64,000 nt of DNA. Source: Closterium sp. Naga37s-1 (taxonomy: Eukaryota; Streptophyta; Zygnematophyceae; Desmidiales; Closteriaceae). Each line of letters opens with the position of its first letter. Position 1 is the stretch's first letter. Positions 10,385 through 21,100 of this stretch are shown here, one piece after another. The translations under genes were made by a program, and so were the position numbers. The stretch covers positions 2,148,001 to 2,212,000 of the forward strand of contig CANJKZ010000008.1 in assembly GCA_947471745.1 (NCBI GenBank), given 5' to 3'. Below the pieces are notes generated by a model that did not search any database, was not told where the DNA came from, and saw nothing but the letters and a program-made list of their open reading frames with translations.

Positions 10385-11397
10385 AATCATGTGTGGTGTT
10401 GGCTGAAAATCATGTGTGGTGTTGGCTGAAAATCATGTGTGGTGTTGGCTGAAAATCATGTGTGGTGTTGGCTGAAGATCATGTGTGGTGTTGGCTGAAA
10501 ATCATGTGTGGTGTTGGCTGAAAATCATGTGTGGTGTTGGCTGAAAATCATGTGTGGTGTTGGCTGAAAATCATGTGTGGTGTTGGCTGAAAATCATGTG
10601 TGGTGTTGGCTGAAAATCATGTGTGGTGTTGGCTGAAAATCATGTGTGGTGTTGCCTGAAAATCATGTGTGGTGTTGGCTGAAAATCATGTGTGGTGTTG
10701 CCTGAAAATCATGTGTGGTGTTGGCTGAAAATCATGTGTGGTGTTGGCTGAAAATCATGTGTGGTGTTGGCTGAAAATCATGTGTGGTGTTGGCTGAAAA
10801 TCATGTGTGGTGTTGGCTGAAAATCATGTGTGGTGTTGGCTGAAGATCATGTGTGGTGTTGGCTGAAAATCATGTGTGGTGTTGGCTGAAAATCATGTGT
10901 GGTGTTGGCTGAAAATCATGTGTGGTGTTGGCTGAAAATCATGTGTGGTGTTGGCTGAAAATCATGTGTGGTATTGGCTGAAGATCATGTGTGGTGTTGG
11001 CTGAAAATCATGTGTGGTGTTGGCTGAAAATCATGTGTGGTGTTGGCTGAAAATCATGTGTGGTGTTGGCTGAAAATCATGTGTGGTGTTGGCTGAAAAT
11101 CATGTGTGGTGTTGGCTGAAAATCATGTGTGGTGTTGGCTGAAGATCATGTGTGGTGTTGGCTGAAAATCATGTGTGGTGTTGGCTGAAAATCATGTGTG
11201 GTGTTGGCTGAAAATCATGTGTGGTGTTGGCTGAAAATCATGTGTGGTGTTGGCTGAAAATCATGTGTGGTGTTGGCTGAAAATCATGTGTGGTGTTGGC
11301 TGAAAATCATGTGTGGTGTTGGCTGAAAATCATGTGTGGTGTTGCCTGAAAATCATGTGTGGTGTTGGCTGACGATCATGTGTGGTGTTGGCTGAAA
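10385..11397. repeat. 23-bp minisatellite, about 44 copies
   Basis: Unit AATCATGTGTGGTGTTGGCT plus GAA. Scattered single-base variants (AAGATC, TTGCCTGA, GTATTGG, GACGATC) appear, so this array is older than the 35-bp satellite. It starts at the base after the LTR end of the preceding element and ends at GAAAATGAGTCTCC. Confidence 0.95.
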
Positions 11398-12916
11398 ATG
11401 AGTCTCCATATTTCTTTGCTTATGCTGGTGGCGGTGGACAGATGGTTAGTTGTCGTGCTGATGTTCTTTGTTTATCATGGTGTGTAGTTGTCATGGAGAT
11501 GGGCGTGAGCTAGCATGCTGCTGAGATTTATTTCCTGTATCATTCAGCTTGCACAGCTGCTATGGTGGTAGGCTGGTAGCTCTGGCTATTTTCCAATGAA
11601 ATTGATGTTACCGTATTTATCCGGGGTAGACCCGAGGTCTAGTCCTAGCTCGGAAAACAAAGGGGGGGTGGGGCTATTGAAGCCGCAGTGCAAGCATCGG
11701 CCAGCGGTTGGGAGATCTGGCAGCAGCACCCACCCGGCACTCTCATTTCTACCGTATCAACCCAGCACGCAACTATCAATGTTACCGTATTTTCGCTTCT
11801 CACGTTTTGAAGCCTGGCCTGCGAAAGGTGATTCTCCTTCCACATCTGCCACTCCACACCCCCGCACACACTCACTAGCCGCCCTGCCACGCACCCTTTC
11901 CAAGGCCACTGCTGGCTTCTCCTCTCATGTCATTGCCCAGTGTCTGGTGCCTGTCCCACTCCCTCCTCCCCTCACACCTCCCGCTTCCCCTGCCCCTACG
12001 TCCGCCATTTTCCCCAACTCCCCCGCCCCTCCACTTCCATCTCCCCCGCCCCTCCACTTCCATCTCCCCCTCCCCTCCACTTCCATCTCCCCTTCCCATG
12101 TATCCAACACCTTCCCCCTCACCCCCCCCCCCCCCCCCCCCCCCTCACCCCTCCCCCTCCACCTCCCACACCACTCTCCCTGTGCGGCCTGTATTCAGGC
12201 CACTTAAACTCCTCTCCGTCCGCCTGCTCCACATTCCGCCTAGGTTCCTTCCTCCACATCATGCCTCCCCCTGCGGCTCTTTCTACGCCACCTGCTCCAC
12301 CCCATTAACCGACCCCCCACCACCACCACCACATCAAGCAAGCACTGCTGGCTTCCTCACGCTCCCTCCCCCTCTCAAGTCTTTCCCCTGTCCAACCCCC
12401 CTCCACCTGTCCCTCCTCCTGTCCCTCCTCCTCCACCACCCCTACAGTGCGGTGCTGGTTACATCCAAATGCTGGTGGGTGCGTGCCTGCCTGCTGCTGC
12501 TGCTGCTGCTGCTGCTGGGCTGGGATCCGCAGCCTCTCAGGCCTCTTCCAGAGCCGTGCGAGTGGCCTGCGAGTGGCATTGAGTTGAGACCAATGTGACG
12601 ATGCCATGTGTGACTCTCCTCCTTACAAACACCTGTGCTGGGACTGCCAGTGTGACTGAAGCGTAAGTGACTATGACATGTGTGACTATGAAACGTGTGC
12701 CTGTGATGACATGTGTGGCTTGGCTAGGCTACGAGATGCGTGATGAAATCGCCTCTTTTTCAGTCCCACTCGCAGCCCCTAAACCTGGATTGGACTCTTT
12801 CCCCTGAAATGAATGCCCACTGCTAGCCCTCCGCTTGTAGGTGGTGACTCACATCTTGCACTTCGCCCGCTTCTCCACCCTCCGTCCCCTCCTCACCATC
12901 TCCCCCTCTCTCCCCA
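11398..12916. other. unassigned intergenic or intronic sequence
   Basis: The first 200 bp are of mixed composition. Three TTACCGTATT/TACCGTATC motifs occur (about 11,608, 11,749, 11,781). From 11,930 the plus strand is strongly pyrimidine-rich with C and CCA/CTG runs (poly-C near 12,123-12,143). Open frames here are Pro/Ser/Leu-rich products of composition. I see no gene I can defend. Confidence 0.5.
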
Positions 12917-13283
12917 CCTACCTGGAACCTTTGCTTTTGGAGTGCCAGTTACCAGCCCACCTCCTGCGGACCAAGACACATCTTCCTGTTGGAACCTGTG
13001 AGAAGCCAGTTACCAGCCCTCCTCTCCTCTCCTCTTGCTGCTGCTGCTGCTCGCACCCTTCCCCCTTCTCCCCACTCCTATCCCCTCTATGTGGATTTCC
13101 TTCCTTTGAATCGCCGATTACTAGCGCTCCTCTCACGCGCCAAGACTCACATCTTCCAGTTCCACGGGCTGATGAAGCTGCTACTGCCCCACCCTCTCTC
13201 CGCACCCCCTCCTTCCCCAGCTACCTGGACTCTCGTCCTCTGGAGCACCCATTGGCAGCCCTCCTGGAGCATGCCAAGACTCT
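12917..13283 (+). other. duplicated exon-like segments
   Basis: A segment at 13,221-13,281 reads YLDSRPLEHPLAALLEHAKT after an acceptor-like CTTCCCCAG|C and before CTCT|GTGAAT. A related segment at about 12,918-12,978 reads YLEPLLLECQLPAHLL with the same CTACCTGGA start and AAGAC end, and partial echoes lie near 13,005 and 13,110. It looks like an exon copied several times. The protein family is unknown, and whether any copy is used is uncertain. Confidence 0.35.
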
Positions 13284-13302
13284 GTGAATAGTGTGTGTGT
13301 GT

Positions 13303-13503
13303 GTGGCTGGGGTGGTGGGTGTGGCTGGGGTGGTGGGTGTGGCTGGGGTGGTGGGTGTTAGTGGGGTGGTGGGTGTTAGTGGGGTGGTGGGTGTTAGTGG
13401 GGTGGTGGGTGTTAGTGGGGTGGTGGGTGTTAGTGGGGTGGTGGGTGTTAGTGGGGTGGTGGGTGTGGCTGGGGTGGTGGGTGGGGCTGGGGTGGTGGGT
13501 GCA
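13303..13503. repeat. 18-bp minisatellite, about 11 copies
   Basis: Units GTGGCTGGGGTGGTGGGT and TTAGTGGGGTGGTGGGTG alternate in blocks. It follows the exon-like segment ending at 13,283 and precedes another at 13,545. It is G-rich on the plus strand. Confidence 0.9.
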
Positions 13504-13544
13504 GCAGTTGTTCTTCTCCTCACGTTTCTCACTCTCCCTTTCAG

Positions 13545-13583
13545 GCGTCTCAACAACTGCTGTTGCAGGAGCTGCTGCTCGCT
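13545..13583 (+). other. candidate exon (39 nt)
   Basis: Strong acceptor CTCTCCCTTTCAG and donor GCT|GTGAGTG flank 13 codons reading ASQQLLLQELLLA in one frame. The other frames are also open, so the frame is not proven. Confidence 0.35.
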
Positions 13584-13900
13584 GTGAGTGTTGGAAGGGC
13601 GTTTAGGTGCGCTGCGAAACACTCACTGTGGGCTGCTGGGGAGAAGGAGGGGGAGGGAGGGATGAGGCAAAGTGGGCAGAGCAACTCAGTAAGCAATTAC
13701 ACTCCCGCCTCTACCCACCACTACCCACCTCCACCCACCTCTCCCAACCCAACTTATACTCACCTCTACCCACCCTCAACTCCCCTATCATCCTCTACCG
13801 CCCTCTACCCACCTTCTAATCGTCCCCTCCCCAGGTACCGAACCCACACTGCTATCAAGGGGGTATTCCTGTCAATAAGCTTTCCCACGCTGTGATGCAG

Positions 13901-13938
13901 GGCGCAGCAGACGGAGCAAACGGGCGAGGAGAAGGAGG
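13901..13938 (+). other. candidate exon (38 nt)
   Basis: Flanked by acceptor TGTGATGCAG and donor GAGG|GTGAGG. One frame reads AQQTEQTGEEKE. I could not join it in frame with the neighbouring candidates. Confidence 0.3.
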
Positions 13939-14201
13939 GTGAGGGGAAGGGGATTGAAGCGGAGAGGAAGGAGGGCGAGGAGGGGAGGGAGGGAGAAAGA
14001 GCTAGCTTGTCATCTTAGTAAAAAGGTGTGTTTCCCCTCTCTTTCCCCATTTCGTCCTCTTTCCCCTCCCTCCCCTCTCCCCTCCCCGTCTTCTCAGCAC
14101 CATCATGCACGGCATAGCAACACCTTACATCTCCCTACTCACATCCCTCTCCCCGTCCCCATTGCCTCTCCCGCTTCCCCCATCCGCCCTTCCCCTCTCA
14201 G

Positions 14202-14284
14202 CATGATGCATGGCAGGGTGCAGCACAGGGGGCAGAGGAGGCGGCGGCGGAGGTGCAGGCGCAACTCGCCACCTTTCCCATTCA
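14202..14284 (+). other. candidate exon (83 nt)
   Basis: Acceptor TCCCCTCTCAG, donor CA|GTTAGG. One frame reads HDAWQGAAQGAEEAAAEVQA, an Ala/Glu-rich helical segment. A minisatellite starts immediately after the donor. Confidence 0.35.
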
Positions 14285-14285
14285 G

Positions 14286-14438
14286 TTAGGGGGTATGCTG
14301 GGCATGGGGTGTGCTGGGCATGGGGTGTGCTGGGCATGGGGTGTGCTGGGCATGGGGTGTGCTGAGCTTGGGGTGTGCTGAGCTTGGGGTGTGCTGAGCT
14401 TGGGGTGGGCATGGGGTATGCTGGGCATGGGAACAAGT
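14286..14438. repeat. 16-bp minisatellite
   Basis: Unit GGGTGTGCTGGGCATG, about nine copies, with a GAGCTTG variant block. It begins right after the candidate donor at 14,284. Confidence 0.85.
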
Positions 14439-14477
14439 TTGCAGTATATGAGAACGAGAGAAGTCATTGTACATACT

Positions 14478-14700
14478 TAGATGTGACTTGAATGTGCCTT
14501 GAATGTGAATGTGACCTGAATGTGACTTAAATGTGACCTGTATGTGACTTGAATGTGACTTGCATGTGACTTGCATGTGACTTGCGTGTGACTTGCGTGT
14601 GACTTGCATGTGACTTGCATGTGACTTGCATGTGACTTGCATGTGACTTGCATGTGACTTGCATGTGACTTGCATGTGACTTGCATGTGACTTGCATGTA
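14478..14700. repeat. 11-bp minisatellite
   Basis: Unit TGTGACTTGCA, roughly 20 copies, more degenerate at the left end (TGTGACCTGAA, TGTGCCTTGAA). Confidence 0.85.
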
Positions 14701-14825
14701 AATGGTACATCACTCGCCTTGTGTGTCCCCCCCTTAATCTCCACTCTCCTCGCTTCTCTCCTCTTCTCTGCTGTTCTCCCTCCTTGTTCCCCGTCCACTT
14801 GTCGCTTCCCCGTTGTCCGCTCAAG

Positions 14826-14899
14826 CCAAACCATCCCTGAACCCCTCTTATTCGATGCTGCACGAACTACCCGTGAACAGCGAGGGCAAGACCTTGCAA
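14826..14899 (+). other. candidate exon (74 nt)
   Basis: Acceptor CCGCTCAAG opens a segment reading KPSLNPSYSMLHELPVNSEG and on to KTLQ before a weak donor CAA|GTCATC. The last third of the segment is duplicated 291 bp downstream. No family recognised. Confidence 0.4.
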
Positions 14900-15453
14900 G
14901 TCATCCCCTGCTCTGCTCTGCTCTGCCCTGCTCTGCTCTGCCCTGCTCTGTTGAATGCTGGAACTCTCCATCTCCTCCTTCCCCCGTCAAGGTGCATGTG
15001 TGTTGTGAGTGATGTGTGATGTGAGTCATGTGCGTTGTGAGTCATGTGTGTTGTGAGTCATGTGTGATGTGAGTCATGTGTGTTGTGAGTCATGGGTGTT
15101 GTGAGTCATGTGTGTTGTGAGTCATGTGTGTTGTGAGTCATGGGTGTTGTGAGTCATGTGTGCGTGAACAGCGAGGGCAAGACCTTGCAAGTCATCCCCT
15201 GCTCTGCTCTGCTCTGCCCTGCTCTGCTCTGCCCTGCTCTGTTGAATGCTGGAACTCTCCATCTCCTCCTTCCCCCGTCAAGGTGCATGTGTGTTGTGAG
15301 TGATGTGTGATGTGAGTCATGTGCGTTGTGAGTCATGTGTGTTGTGAGTCATGTGTGATGTGAGTCATGTGTGTTGTGAGTCATGGGTGTTGTGAGTCAT
15401 GTGTGTTGTGAGTCATGTGTGTTGTGAGTCATGGGTGTTGTGAGTCATGTGTG
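14872..15453. repeat. 291-bp direct tandem duplication
   Basis: 14,872-15,162 is repeated at 15,163-15,453 with no difference I can see. Both copies run from CGTGAACAGCGAGGGCAAG through the CTGCTCTG run into the 16-bp minisatellite. A recent duplication or an assembly duplication would look the same. Confidence 0.85.
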
Positions 15454-16045
15454 TTGTGAGTCATGTGTGTTGTGAGTCATGTGTGATGTGATTCATGTGT
15501 GTTGTGAGTCATGTGTGTTGTGAGTCATGTGTGTTGTGAGTCATGTGTGTTGTGAGTCATGTGTGGTGTGAGTCATGTGTGTTGTGAGTCATGTGTGTTG
15601 TGAGTCATGTGTGTTGTGAGTCATGTGTGTTGTGAGTCATGTGTGATGTGAGTCATGTGTGTTGTGACTCATGTGTGTTGTGAGTCATGTGTGGTGTGAG
15701 TCATGTGTGTTGTGAGTCATGTGTGGTGTGAGTCATGTGTGTTGTGAGTCATGTGTGTTGTGAGTCATGTGTGATGTGAGTCATGTGTGTTGTGAGTCAT
15801 GTGTGTTGTGAGTCATGTGTGATGTGAGTCATGTGTGTTGTGAGTCATGTGTGTTGTGAGTCATGTGTGTTGTGAGTCATGTGTGGTGTGAGTCATGTGT
15901 GTTGTGAGTCATGTGTGTTGTGAGTCATGTGTGGTGTGAGTCATGTGTGTTGTGAGTCATGTGTGTTGTGAGTCATGTGTGTTGTGAGTCATGTGTGGTG
16001 TGAGTCATGTGTGTTGTGAGTCATGTGTGATGTGTTGTGAGTCAT
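14997..16045. repeat. 16-bp minisatellite, about 47 units, interrupted
   Basis: Unit GTGAGTCATGTGTGTT with GATGT, GGTGT and GGGTGTT variants. It is interrupted at 15,163-15,287 by the second copy of the 291-bp duplication. Each unit contains the 5' splice-site hexamer GTGAGT. Confidence 0.9.
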
Positions 16046-16059
16046 GTGTTGCTGTGCAG

Positions 16060-16107
16060 AGCGGTACCTTGTGTAGAGTGAAGCACATGGGGGATCCAGC
16101 AGCATGT
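16060..16107 (+). other. candidate exon (48 nt)
   Basis: After acceptor GTTGCTGTGCAG come 16 codons, SGTLCRVKHMGDPAAC, before donor TGT|GTGAGA. Joined in phase with the next candidate it continues RMKKILKTAGVGEEH. No family recognised. Confidence 0.45.
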
Positions 16108-16279
16108 GTGAGAAGCATGTTGTCGTCACCACCCCTTCATTACTGCACGTACTCTGCACATGCACCACGGCTGTGCCCCGTGTTGCCACCAACCACCTGT
16201 TCTTTGCACCATCCACACACAACACACATCAACTGCCAACCGCCCCCCCCACCCTCCCCCTCTATTCCCCCCCTCCCCC

Positions 16280-16283
<4 letters not shown>

Positions 16284-16324
<41 letters not shown>
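16284..16324. repeat. poly-T tract (41 T)
   Basis: An uninterrupted run of T after a C-rich stretch. It could be an intronic polypyrimidine tract or the reverse-strand poly-A tail of a retroposed sequence; no target-site duplication was identified. Confidence 0.9.
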
Positions 16325-16327
<3 letters not shown>

Positions 16328-16382
16328 GCTGCGACACCAAAGTCTTTGCTGCTTTGAATTCTGTCTGACTGCAACCTGTCAG

Positions 16383-16428
16383 CGCATGAAGAAGATTCTC
16401 AAAACAGCAGGAGTAGGGGAGGAGCACG
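16383..16428 (+). other. candidate exon (46 nt)
   Basis: Acceptor CTGCAACCTGTCAG, donor CACG|GTGAGC. Reads RMKKILKTAGVGEEH in the frame that continues the candidate exon at 16,060-16,107. The splice signals are good and the frame is consistent, but the protein is not recognised. Confidence 0.45.
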
Positions 16429-16479
16429 GTGAGCAAGTTGCATAGCGAGGTGACTGTAATGAACGGCACACTGCACCTC

Positions 16480-17517
16480 TCACGGCCTCCACGGAGGCCT
16501 TGCTGCTGTTGTTGTTGCCTTATTTGCCCTAATAGGATGCCTTCCCCTGCATTCCGCACTGCCATTCCTCCTCTCCTGCTGCTGCCTTGTGCTGCTGCTT
16601 GCTCTGACCACAGGACGGGTTACCACAGCAGTCTCGGCCGTCCCTGAGCCCGCCACCGCAGCAGGTGCAGTCTTGGCTGACCGTGGCTTGGGAATGAGGG
16701 ACGGCGGCAGGCATGCACTTGCTGCTGCCGGCCTCGTCCCATGCTTCACAGCACCTCCTGCACTGCCCTTGCTTGGCTTGGGGATGCGGGAAGGCAGCTC
16801 CCTCAGCCTGTCTGCTGCCATTCTCGAAGCTGAGCCCTTGCCTGCAATCGACCGAGCTGTGCTTGCAGCGGGACCCACTGCACCACCCACCACTGCACCA
16901 CCCACCACTGCTGCAGTTTCAGCCGATTTCTTGGTCCCACAGTTTCTGCCGTTTTTTAAGGCGTTGAAAACACCACTCAGCACTTCTTTGGTGACTTGAG
17001 CCCACGCCATGGTAAAACCAAAACTGCTGCTGTGATTGTCACCGCTGCAAATTCCGATTTTGGAGATGCTCTCTTTCTTGGACACGCCACCGTCGCTGCA
17101 GCTGCTGCTGGAATCCTCTGCCGCCTCAAGCGGAGCCTCTGCAGTCTCCGTCAGGCCCTCAGAGGCACCAGAAACTTCTGGTGAGGCTTCAAGAGCGTAC
17201 GTTACAGCTTCACAAGACGTCTCTTCCGAAATGTCCTCAGCACCAGCAGAATGATCTTGTGAGGCTTCAGAGTAGTAATCTGCAGCCTCATAAGACGTCT
17301 CTGCCGTCACAGAGGAGCCTTCTGGAGCCTCATAAGACTCCTCTGCAGCAGAAGAGGAGTCCCACGAGGCGTGGTTCCACGTGTCCTCTTCCTCCGCAGC
17401 CAGATGCAGAGGTGTGGAGGTCGGGACTTGAAGCACTGATTGCATGAGTGCAATCCTGTTCCTGAAGGAGGCTGGCGCTTCATAGAAGGTAGGATAACCA
17501 GCCGAATAGTCAGCCAT
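16480..17517 (-). CDS. 345-residue protein of unknown function
   Basis: An open frame starting at ATG 17,517 in a good context (AACTATGG). Residues about 45-140 are acidic and Ser/Ala/Glu-rich with loosely repeated EESYEAP / AETSYEA / EETSCEA motifs. Then comes a short segment WAQVTKEVLSGVFNALKNG that could form a helix, an Ala/Val/Gly stretch (AAVVGGAVVGGAVGPAA), and a basic Ser/Pro/Arg-rich C-terminus. No domain is recognised and no signal peptide is evident. The last part (around TAETAVVTRPVV) is similar to minus-strand sequence at 39,060-39,140. The low-complexity make-up leaves real doubt, and introns may exist. Confidence 0.45.
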   Translation of the reverse strand: MADYSAGYPTFYEAPASFRNRIALMQSVLQVPTSTPLHLAAEEEDTWNHASWDSSSAAEESYEAPEGSSVTAETSYEAADYYSEASQDHSAGAEDISEETSCEAVTYALEASPEVSGASEGLTETAEAPLEAAEDSSSSCSDGGVSKKESISKIGICSGDNHSSSFGFTMAWAQVTKEVLSGVFNALKNGRNCGTKKSAETAAVVGGAVVGGAVGPAASTARSIAGKGSASRMAADRLRELPSRIPKPSKGSAGGAVKHGTRPAAASACLPPSLIPKPRSAKTAPAAVAGSGTAETAVVTRPVVRASSSTRQQQERRNGSAECRGRHPIRANKATTTAARPPWRP

Positions 17518-19550
17518 AGTTGATTCGAAGTTGGAACGGTAAACGAGAAGCTACAGGCCTTGACAGTGGAGCTTAACGGTTGAGAATTCTGGTAACAATA
17601 ACGAGGGTAGGCTTAAGGGTGCTGGAAATCTGAGAAGTATGCTCTGAAAATGACTAGGTTGTGGTAATGCGAATTTGAAGACGAGGCAAGAGGCAAGGCA
17701 GAGGGAGCGTTGTGGGTAGGAGCAGTCGAGGGGACGAAATGGGAGGAACGAGAGCCTCCTGGAAGTGCTGCCGAACCGGCAGGCTCCGGGAATTCCTGAG
17801 CTCTGTCCTGGCATGCTGCCCGGGTCAAAATAATCAAGTAGGGCATTCTTTGAAACGAATTGGCTGGCTAATCGATTCTCATGGGGGTTCGGGCAAGAGC
17901 GGCGCGAAAGTTTTGGGTTCCGCTGCCCTCTTTGAGCTAGGAATTTGTGTCTCGGAAATATACCGAGCCTTCTTGCGAGAGATCCGGCGCCTCGTGGTGA
18001 TGTGAACGCAACCACGCTCCCGAGCTTCATGTTCGCCCGAGCAAAATAAAATCTGGGCAGAAACCTACTCTAGGTTTGGCAACGCCTGGCAGACAAGCGA
18101 GGGCGTATGATCACTGCCCGAGGAGTTGTCTAGGGTCGTGGTATGGTAGTGGCAAAACGAACAGCCAAGCAAACGCTCCGTGAATTTAGCGGTGGTGGCT
18201 AGGAGATTATCGAGGGGACATAGCGTCGAAGTTCCAAGATTTGGAACCTAAACTCGTTACAGAGGTTCTCGTGACTTCTATTACGATGTAAATGTCAAAC
18301 ATTTTCCATGTTATGGTGCAAATCGTTTCAGAGGACCCTTTCACTGGATCCTTGCGCTTACATAAGGGTGTTGGATATGAGATAGTGTTTCCATGGGGGC
18401 ACCCTCTATTCAGTCCGAACAGCCCCAGTAGTGTAGATCACAAATGTCAAACCACCCACAGTCTCCGCTTCGTCTCAAACCGACTCTGAACATCACGTAA
18501 GTGTTCTCGTTTATTAAGAAGAGGAGATTACGCTGTAAACGTCACTCAAAGATCGAAGGAGGTGGTTTCCTTGCAAATCTCAAGAGGACCTGATTTTGAG
18601 GGTAAAACTGACAGCACTTCCATTTCTCGGGTCTAGCTCCATCCTGAATTCGATGGCTCCCAACCTTTTTCCTGGACTCAGGTCACGCATTTCGTCATCC
18701 TGCGAGCGACCTCCTCATATCCTCACCCCACAACTCACCAGCAGTTTCGCACGTTTTTAGCTACGTGGTGATTAGCATAGCGCGATCGACGGCGCAGTTT
18801 GCGCCATTCTGCCCCGAACATCGCAGGCACTCGTTTTGCTTTTCGTCTTACTTGTTTTTGTTTTCGTCGCTGTTGCGGTAACTGCTTCGTTAGCATGTCG
18901 CACAGTCCGAGCCATCTCATGCCCACAGGTCCGCCACCAGCAACGGAAGCGACCAGCCCGCAAACTCGAGAATAGCTTCCTCAGGAATCCCGCGCTTATT
19001 CGGGTTGCAGTTTCGTTCGCTTCGCGCTCCTCGTGCATCAATCTCGCCGCGTGCTTCCGCGCATCAATCCATCCAAGTCGTCTCCGTTATCGAGTATTCG
19101 TTCCACGTAGCACAGCCACGTGACACGCGCAGTGGGTCTCGCTCGGATATGAGTGCGTTTAAAGGATGATCCGAACGCCTTCCGTCACTCCGTGTGTTGC
19201 GCGCACGCGGCATGGCTGAGGGATCGGTGCATGGGGTGGGCGATGAGGGTCGTCGATCGTGAGAGGCGATGAGCAGCTGACGGCGCGCTGAGGGGCTGCC
19301 ACGTGGGGTTCAGCAGGGCGCTGGACGACGCGAGTGAGTCGTGCGTGGCGCGTTGAGCGTGCCAGCTCTGATCCTCTCAGGGCGTTCCTTTCTTGAATCA
19401 CATTTGTATCAATTGGTGCTGGATAATGCGATCGCATGGTGAGTGGACTGTGCGAGGTGGGTTTATGACATGAACTTCGTGTGCGAGCGTGGTGCTGGAA
19501 GCCTTGACCCAGTAGCGACTCTCATTCGCCACTCATATTCTCCACACCTG
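17518..19550. other. intergenic sequence, mostly unique
   Basis: Balanced base composition, unlike the repeats on either side. Upstream of the minus-strand frame it could hold the promoter. Short open frames (for example 18,772-19,041 minus, with a KTKTSKTKSKTS stretch) show no recognisable domain. I see nothing I can name. Confidence 0.5.
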
Positions 19551-19555
19551 CTGAG

Positions 19556-19702
19556 CACCCACGTGTGCGTGTAGGTGCAGCCACGTGTGCGTGTAGGTGC
19601 ACCCACGTGTGCGTGTGGGTGCAGCCACGTGTGCGTGTAGGTGCAGCCACGTGTGCAGGTAGGTGCAGCCACGTGTGCGTGTAGGTGCAGCCACGTGTGC
19701 GC
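19556..19702. repeat. 22-bp minisatellite (left copy)
   Basis: Unit CACGTGTGCGTGTAGGTGCA plus GC, six to seven copies. The same family occurs at 37,665-37,742. Confidence 0.88.
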
Positions 19703-20000
19703 CCGCACTCACTAACACACATTTGCCACATTTGTCATTCATTGTGTTTCATTGTCTCGAATTTTCTCACATTGTTACATGGTGCCATCCCATCGTTTCA
19801 CATGCTTACTGCAGTGCCTGAGTTACGTGTTGGCCTTTCTTTCTGCCTACCACAGCCTGACGGCATGCGTGCCTGCCATGCCCCATCCCATGCACGTCCC
19901 CACCAGCATCCTCACCATTCGCTTCCTCCCACCACCCAACCATCCAGCCCTGCATCCGTTCAGCTGCTCCCTTCTATATTCTTCATCACTACCCCTTCTT
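19640..20000 (+). repeat. left arm of a diverged duplication flanking the satellite
   Basis: Shares with 37,690-38,060, in the same order and orientation, the 22-bp repeat, a TTTGTCATxxxTTGTGTT segment, CACATGGTGCCAT, CAACCTTTCTTTCTT-like text, CTACCACAGCCTGAC, GCGTGCCTGCCATG and CACCAGCATCC. Divergence and small indels are substantial. Confidence 0.7.
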
Positions 20001-20171
20001 CCCCACTTTCCGCCTCTCCTCCCCCTTCCCTCTCTTCCGTTTCCACTCCTTCCCCTCTACACACAGCAAGATGAAATGCACTGACGTGTGGTGCAAGGCC
20101 ACTCAAGCCACGCCCCTGCTCGTCCCCTCCACTCTCCCCGCTCTGCCTGCCACCTCATAATATCCGCAAAG

Positions 20172-20229
20172 CACCTCACCTGCATTCATATCGACAGCAT
20201 CACCCTCGCTCACCCGCTGCTGGAGCAAG
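20172..20229 (+). other. candidate exon (58 nt) left of the satellite
   Basis: Acceptor ATATCCGCAAAG after a pyrimidine-rich stretch, donor CAAG|GTGAGC. One frame reads HLTCIHIDSITLAHPLLEQ. Joined to the next candidate it gives an open frame across the junction (LLEQ|VADRS). Confidence 0.4.
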
Positions 20230-20625
20230 GTGAGCAGGGATGGAGGAACGTTCTTGGGGATTAGCTGGGGGGAGCATGGGGAGTTGTGAGGGCGGGAATC
20301 AGTCGGGGGAAGCATGGGGAGTTGGGGGGATGGGGATCAGTTGGGTGGGGGAGCAGTTGGGAGCGTTCCTTTCTTCCCTCCCTCCCTTCCTTCACTTCCT
20401 CATGTTCCCTCCCTTCCCTCCTCTTCCCTCCTTTCCCTTCTCTTCCATCCCCTTCCTTCCTCTTCCCTCCCCTTACCTCCATTTCCCTCCCTTTCCCTTC
20501 TCTTCCCACCCCTTCCCTCCTCCTCCCTCCCTTTCAACCACTCCTCACCTGCTGACATCCCCCCTTGTCCCCTTCTCGGTCCTTCCGCCTCTCCTTCTCC
20601 TCTCCCTCCCTACCTCCTCCCCCAG

Positions 20626-20664
20626 TGGCGGACAGGTCATTGAGGGCCATCGTCTCGCTGCCCA
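20626..20664 (+). other. candidate exon (39 nt) left of the satellite
   Basis: Acceptor CCTCCTCCCCCAG and strong donor CCCA|GTAAGA. Continues the previous candidate as VADRSLRAIVSLP. An alternative frame (GGQVIEGHRLAA) is also open, so the frame is uncertain. Confidence 0.4.
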
Positions 20665-20725
20665 GTAAGATGGCGCCAGCTGGCGTGCATGTGGATGAGG
20701 TGGACAGGCTGTTGGGGCGGGCATG

Positions 20726-20955
20726 GGGGGCTGGGATGGGGTGCGCACAGGGGCGCATGAGAGGGATGGGGTGCGCACAGGGGCGCATGAGAGGGATGGA
20801 GTGCGCACAGGGGCACATGAGAGGGATGGGGTGCGCACAGGGGCACACACCCTTGCACTGCACACACCATTGCACTGCACACACCATTGCACTGCACACA
20901 CCATTGCACTGCACACACCATTGCACTGCACACACCATTGCACTGCACGCACCCT
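20726..20955. repeat. 30-bp and 17-bp minisatellites
   Basis: At about 20,732-20,850 a 30-bp unit containing GGGATGGGGTGCGCACAGGG is repeated four times. At about 20,868-20,952 a 17-bp unit CATTGCACTGCACACAC is repeated about five times. Confidence 0.85.
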
Positions 20956-21100
20956 GCATGCACCACCCCTGTTTCCCGTTGTGCCATCAACGACCTCTTT
21001 GCATCTTCCACACACAACTCACATCAACTCTGCCAACCCCAACCTCCCTCTCCCTTCTTACTTCCGCCCTTTCTATAAAGCTATGGTTTCCTTCCTTTCC

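Noticed and set aside
10385-11397. CRISPR array
   Set aside because: The copies are contiguous 23-bp units without spacers, in a genome with introns and copia elements. The same holds for the other tandem arrays.
16284-16324. Poly-A tail of a retrotransposed gene
   Set aside because: No adjacent intronless gene copy and no target duplication were found; the tract also directly precedes a candidate splice acceptor region, so an intronic T tract is at least as likely.
19556-19702. Telomere-like or subtelomeric repeat
   Set aside because: The 22-bp unit does not contain TTTAGGG or any G-rich telomere motif in register; it is an ordinary minisatellite.
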